Assembly: GCA_023301665.1 (NCBI GenBank)
Contig: JALZUL010000057.1
Location: 1 to 25,207, forward strand
Direction: 5' to 3'
DNA length: 25,207 bases
Source: Ascidiaceihabitans sp.
GTDB taxonomy: Bacteria > Pseudomonadota > Alphaproteobacteria > Rhodobacterales > Rhodobacteraceae
The position numbers were made by a program, and so were the translations under genes. How positions within the stretch are numbered: position 1 is the first letter of the stretch; each line of letters begins with the position of its first letter. The notes beneath the pieces were generated by a model. It was not told where the DNA came from. It ran no database searches and was given only the letters and a program-made list of their open reading frames with translations. Positions 22,843 through 25,207 of the stretch are shown piece by piece.

Positions 22843-22905
22843 CCAAAGGTGGCAAACACCGCAGTTTGCCTGCACGCGAGCACCCTAAAAAAGAAAGCGC
22901 CAAAA

Positions 22906-24192
22906 ATGGCCAAAACACCCGCACCCTTTGCCCCATTTGAGTGGATGATCGCATGGCGATATCTGCGTGCACGTCGCGCTGAGGGCGGCGTGAGTGTGAT
23001 GACGGTGATCAGCTTGGTCGGGATCACCTTGGCTGTGTTTGCGTTGATTGTGACGCTGGCCGTGCGTTCTGGATTAAGAGCGCAGTTCATCGACACGATC
23101 TTAGGTGCCAATGCCCATGTTACGATTTACAACACCAACACGATTAACGCATCTGGGCAAATTGATCGTAACATCGCAGATTACACGGAACGCTCAGCGC
23201 GGATCAGCGCGGTTGATGGGGTCACGCGTGTTGCCCCGTTGGTGCGCGGGCAGGTCATGGCGAATTTGCGTCAAAGCAATTCAGGCTTAGAGGTTTTTGG
23301 CATTGCTGAGGCAGATGTTCTGTCATTGCCCGGCATCGTTCAACCCGAAAACTCACAGGGCAGTATAGAACGCTTTGAGCAAGGTATCGCGATTGGATCG
23401 GGCGTTGCACAGGCACTTAATGCAGGCGTTGGGGACCGGATAAAATTGATTTCTCCCAATGGCGTGCGCACGGCCTTTGGGACCAGCCCGCGGATCAATG
23501 CCTACGAGGTTGTCTATATCTTTACGGCGGGCAGTTATGAGATCGACAGTTCCCGTGCCTACCTGCCTATTTCAGAGGCGCAGGTTTTCTTTAATAAAGA
23601 AGGCGTCGCGACCGAACTTGAGATTATGGTTGATGATCCTGAGGACATTGATCAAATCGTTCCGGCTATTGTTGCTGCCGCTGGAGAAAATGCGCTGCCA
23701 TGGACGTGGCAGGAACGCGCAGGCGGGTTTATCAGTGCGCTTTCCATGCAGGACAATGCGCTTTTCATTTTGCTGGCGATCCTCGTGCTGATCGCCACCA
23801 TGAATATCGTGAGCGGCTTGATTATGCTGGTGAAAAACAAGGGGCGCGATATCGGCGTTTTGCGCACCATGGGGCTGACTGAGGGGCAGGTGTTGCGCGT
23901 TTTTGTAATTGTTGGTGCCTCGATTGGGATTGTGGGAACGCTTCTTGGTTTGATTTTAGGCGTGTTGTTTACCTTGAATATCGAGACGGTGTATCAACTG
24001 GTTGATCTGTTTACGGGACAAGCGCGCACCTCATTGGAAGAACAGGGGTTTATCTTTCCGAACGCCAAGCTTGAAGCTGGTGATGTATTGTCGGCGCTTT
24101 TCTTGTCTCTTGGGTTGTCGTTTATCGTAACCATTTTCCCAGCCCGGCGCGCAGCGCGCATGAACCCCGTGGAGGCGCTTCGCTATGAATGA
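22906..24192 (+). CDS. lolC: Lipoprotein-releasing ABC transporter permease (LolC/LolE family)
   Basis: An inner-membrane permease that, with LolD, extracts lipoproteins for transfer to LolA. It is 428 aa from the ATG at 22906, starting MAKTPAPFAPFEWMIAWRYLRARR. The first membrane segment is about 30-53. A large periplasmic MacB-PCD-like domain follows. Three C-terminal segments come next (FILLAILVLIATMNIVSGLIML; FVIVGASIGIVGTLLG; LFLSLGLSFIVTIFP), then the family's closing motif RRAARMNPVEALRYE. An in-frame GTG at 22849 would add 19 residues that do not resemble the family. It overlaps lolD by 8 bases. A single permease gene here suggests a LolF-like homodimer or a second copy elsewhere. Confidence 0.92.
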   Translation: MAKTPAPFAPFEWMIAWRYLRARRAEGGVSVMTVISLVGITLAVFALIVTLAVRSGLRAQFIDTILGANAHVTIYNTNTINASGQIDRNIADYTERSARISAVDGVTRVAPLVRGQVMANLRQSNSGLEVFGIAEADVLSLPGIVQPENSQGSIERFEQGIAIGSGVAQALNAGVGDRIKLISPNGVRTAFGTSPRINAYEVVYIFTAGSYEIDSSRAYLPISEAQVFFNKEGVATELEIMVDDPEDIDQIVPAIVAAAGENALPWTWQERAGGFISALSMQDNALFILLAILVLIATMNIVSGLIMLVKNKGRDIGVLRTMGLTEGQVLRVFVIVGASIGIVGTLLGLILGVLFTLNIETVYQLVDLFTGQARTSLEEQGFIFPNAKLEAGDVLSALFLSLGLSFIVTIFPARRAARMNPVEALRYE

Positions 24193-24865
24193 ACAGGTGC
24201 TTGAACTCAAAGGGGTCAGCAAGACCTATAACAAGGGACGCCCAAACGAGGTTCAGGTTTTGCACGGTGTAGATCTAGCGGTTAAAGCCGGTGAAGTTGT
24301 TGCCCTTGTTGCGCCCTCGGGTGCGGGGAAATCGACATTGCTGCATATGGCTGGATTGCTGGACACCCCTGACGCGGGTGATGTGGAGTTAGGTGGGCAA
24401 AGGATGAACGATTTGAACGATGTGCAACGCACGGTCGTGCGTCGCGATGACGTCGGTTTTATCTATCAATTTCATCACTTGTTGCCTGAGTTCACAGCGC
24501 TCGAGAATGTCGTCTTGCCGCAGCTTGCGGCTGGGGTGGCGAAAAAAGCTGCACAAGAGCGGGCCTTGGATTTGTTGGGACGGGTAGGCGTAGCAGAACG
24601 GGCAGAGCACCGGCCAGCGGCCTTGTCAGGTGGCGAAGCGCAGCGGGTGGCCTTTTGTCGGGCATTGGCCAATGGGCCTAAATTATTGCTGGGGGATGAA
24701 CCTACAGGGAACCTAGATCCGGCGACATCGGACCAGGTGTTTGGCACATTGATGGATTTGGTCCGCGCCACAGGATTGGCGGCGGTGATCGCAACACATA
24801 ACCTTGAGCTGGCAGCCCGAATGGATCGCACCGTGCGTTTGGACGCGGGTGTTTTACGGTCATAG
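24185..24865 (+). CDS. lolD: Lipoprotein-releasing system ATP-binding protein LolD
   Basis: A 226-aa cytoplasmic ATPase that powers the LolC permease. Walker A is APSGAGKST (43-51), with Ala where most ABC proteins have Gly at the first position. The Q-loop is Gln95 in IYQFHHLLPEFTALENV, a LolD/MacB-type context. The signature is LSGGEAQRV (147-155). Walker B is LLLGDEPTGNLD, with Glu172 as the catalytic base. The switch His is His205 in IATHN. The ATG lies inside the end of lolC, so translation is coupled. All ATPase residues needed for activity are present. Confidence 0.95.
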   Translation: MNEQVLELKGVSKTYNKGRPNEVQVLHGVDLAVKAGEVVALVAPSGAGKSTLLHMAGLLDTPDAGDVELGGQRMNDLNDVQRTVVRRDDVGFIYQFHHLLPEFTALENVVLPQLAAGVAKKAAQERALDLLGRVGVAERAEHRPAALSGGEAQRVAFCRALANGPKLLLGDEPTGNLDPATSDQVFGTLMDLVRATGLAAVIATHNLELAARMDRTVRLDAGVLRS

Positions 24866-24915
24866 TTTGTTGCTGGATCGAGAACGCATCGTTTCCTTGA
24901 TGAACCTGTAATTTC

Positions 24916-24955
24916 TAGCAAAATGGTGCTAAAAATCGACACGTATTTTTAGGAG
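24916..24955 (+). promoter_or_regulatory. Overlapping inverted repeats at the ribosome site of the DDGAA-repeat gene
   Basis: TAGCA (24916-24920) / TGCTA (24927-24931) and CTAAAAAT (24929-24936) / ATTTTTAG (24945-24952) share the bases CTA, so only one can form at a time. The second reaches into the AGGAG ribosome site (24951-24955) 8 bases before the ATG at 24964. It could control translation, or be an operator. Confidence 0.4.
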
Positions 24956-24963
24956 TGTTGGTT

Positions 24964-25207
24964 ATGTCTGCGTTAATGACGATTATTCTGGTCTCAGTGG
25001 GACCTTTATTGACGGTTTTCTTTAACGATGATGATGTTGTTGACGCAGACATCGAGGACACGCCGGAAGATGTAAACTTAGACGACGGCGCAGCGGACGA
25101 CGGCGCAGCGGACGACGGCGCAGCGGACGACGGCGCAGCGGACGACGGCGCAGCGGACGACGGCGCAGCGGACGACGGCGCAGCGGATGATGGCGCAACG
25201 GATGATG
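24964..25207 (+). CDS. Acidic DDGAA-repeat protein with N-terminal hydrophobic segment (partial)
   Basis: A good AGGAG precedes an ATG, and the frame is open to the right edge (81 codons). It starts MSALMTIILVSVGPLLTVFF, one hydrophobic stretch that may be a membrane anchor or signal. An Asp/Glu-rich linker follows (NDDDVVDADIEDTPEDVNL), then the tandem pentapeptide DDGAA: seven exact copies and one varied copy (DDGAT) before the edge. The first residues contain no Arg or Lys. Acidic linkers after a short hydrophobic start occur in some secreted calcium-binding (RTX) proteins of this group, so that is one possibility, but no RTX repeat is visible yet. Function unknown. Confidence 0.7.
   Translation, partial: MSALMTIILVSVGPLLTVFFNDDDVVDADIEDTPEDVNLDDGAADDGAADDGAADDGAADDGAADDGAADDGAADDGATDD
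25081..25200 (+). repeat. 15-bp tandem repeat, about 8 units
   Basis: The unit GACGACGGCGCAGCG is repeated without change seven times (25081-25185). A variant, GATGATGGCGCAACG, follows (25186-25200), and a further unit starts at the edge. The unit is a multiple of three and encodes DDGAA, so gain or loss of copies keeps the reading frame. Confidence 0.95.

Noticed and set aside
25081..25200. CRISPR-like array.
   Set aside because: The units are contiguous 15-mers without spacers and lie in frame within a coding sequence, so it is a simple tandem repeat.

Overview
This window is chromosomal DNA from an alphaproteobacterium. It is most likely a marine member of the Rhodobacterales (Roseobacter group). 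The evidence is the propionyl-CoA carboxylase / methylmalonyl-CoA mutase locus with its usual small companion genes, an HdaA-type short DnaA homologue beside an AI-2E family permease and a polyphosphate kinase, a short (445 aa) prolyl-tRNA synthetase of the alphaproteobacterial/mitochondrial kind, and an intergenic GC-rich palindromic element of a type I recall from this group. No phage, transposase, integron, CRISPR array, tRNA or rRNA was seen. Coding density is high and most genes are intact.

Layout. (1) 1-669: the 5' part of a Bcr/CflA-like MFS exporter on the minus strand, divergent from pccB. The gap between them carries a cluster of TTTGCA motifs. (2) 829-12126: the propionyl-CoA assimilation locus. 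It runs pccB, two small overlapping ORFs (one secreted), a 48-aa lipoprotein, a 115-aa protein, a 68-aa glycine-rich lipoprotein, a minus-strand DcaP-like porin, a 44-aa lipoprotein, pccA, a minus-strand DUF4174 protein, a sulfotransferase-like protein, and scpA (methylmalonyl-CoA mutase). Several strong terminators and hairpins split this stretch into separate transcription units. (3) 12185-15014: a tight plus-strand run of a VOC/glyoxalase-like protein, a GNAT acetyltransferase, a TerB+DnaJ protein and an endonuclease/exonuclease/phosphatase-fold protein. (4) 15038-20693: a minus-strand block read AI-2E permease, hdaA, ppk, ppx. It joins polyphosphate metabolism to control of replication initiation, and a good Pho-box match lies just upstream of ppk. 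(5) 20936-24865: plus-strand proS, a DUF2937 protein, and lolC/lolD for lipoprotein release. (6) 24964 to the end: the start of an acidic protein with one N-terminal hydrophobic segment and a perfect 15-bp tandem repeat encoding DDGAA.

How it works together. PccA and PccB carboxylate propionyl-CoA to (S)-methylmalonyl-CoA. ScpA isomerises (R)-methylmalonyl-CoA to succinyl-CoA. The epimerase that links the two and the MeaB-type G-protein chaperone are not recognisable here. The porin, if it is a carboxylate channel like DcaP, would be a plausible outer-membrane entry route. The tiny lipoproteins inside the locus are unexplained and would depend on a Lol system such as the one encoded downstream. 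I found no clearly new multi-gene system. The least explained items are the short lipoproteins and structured RNAs between pccB and pccA, the half-site cluster upstream of the porin, the Pho-box candidate at ppk, and the repeat protein at the right edge.
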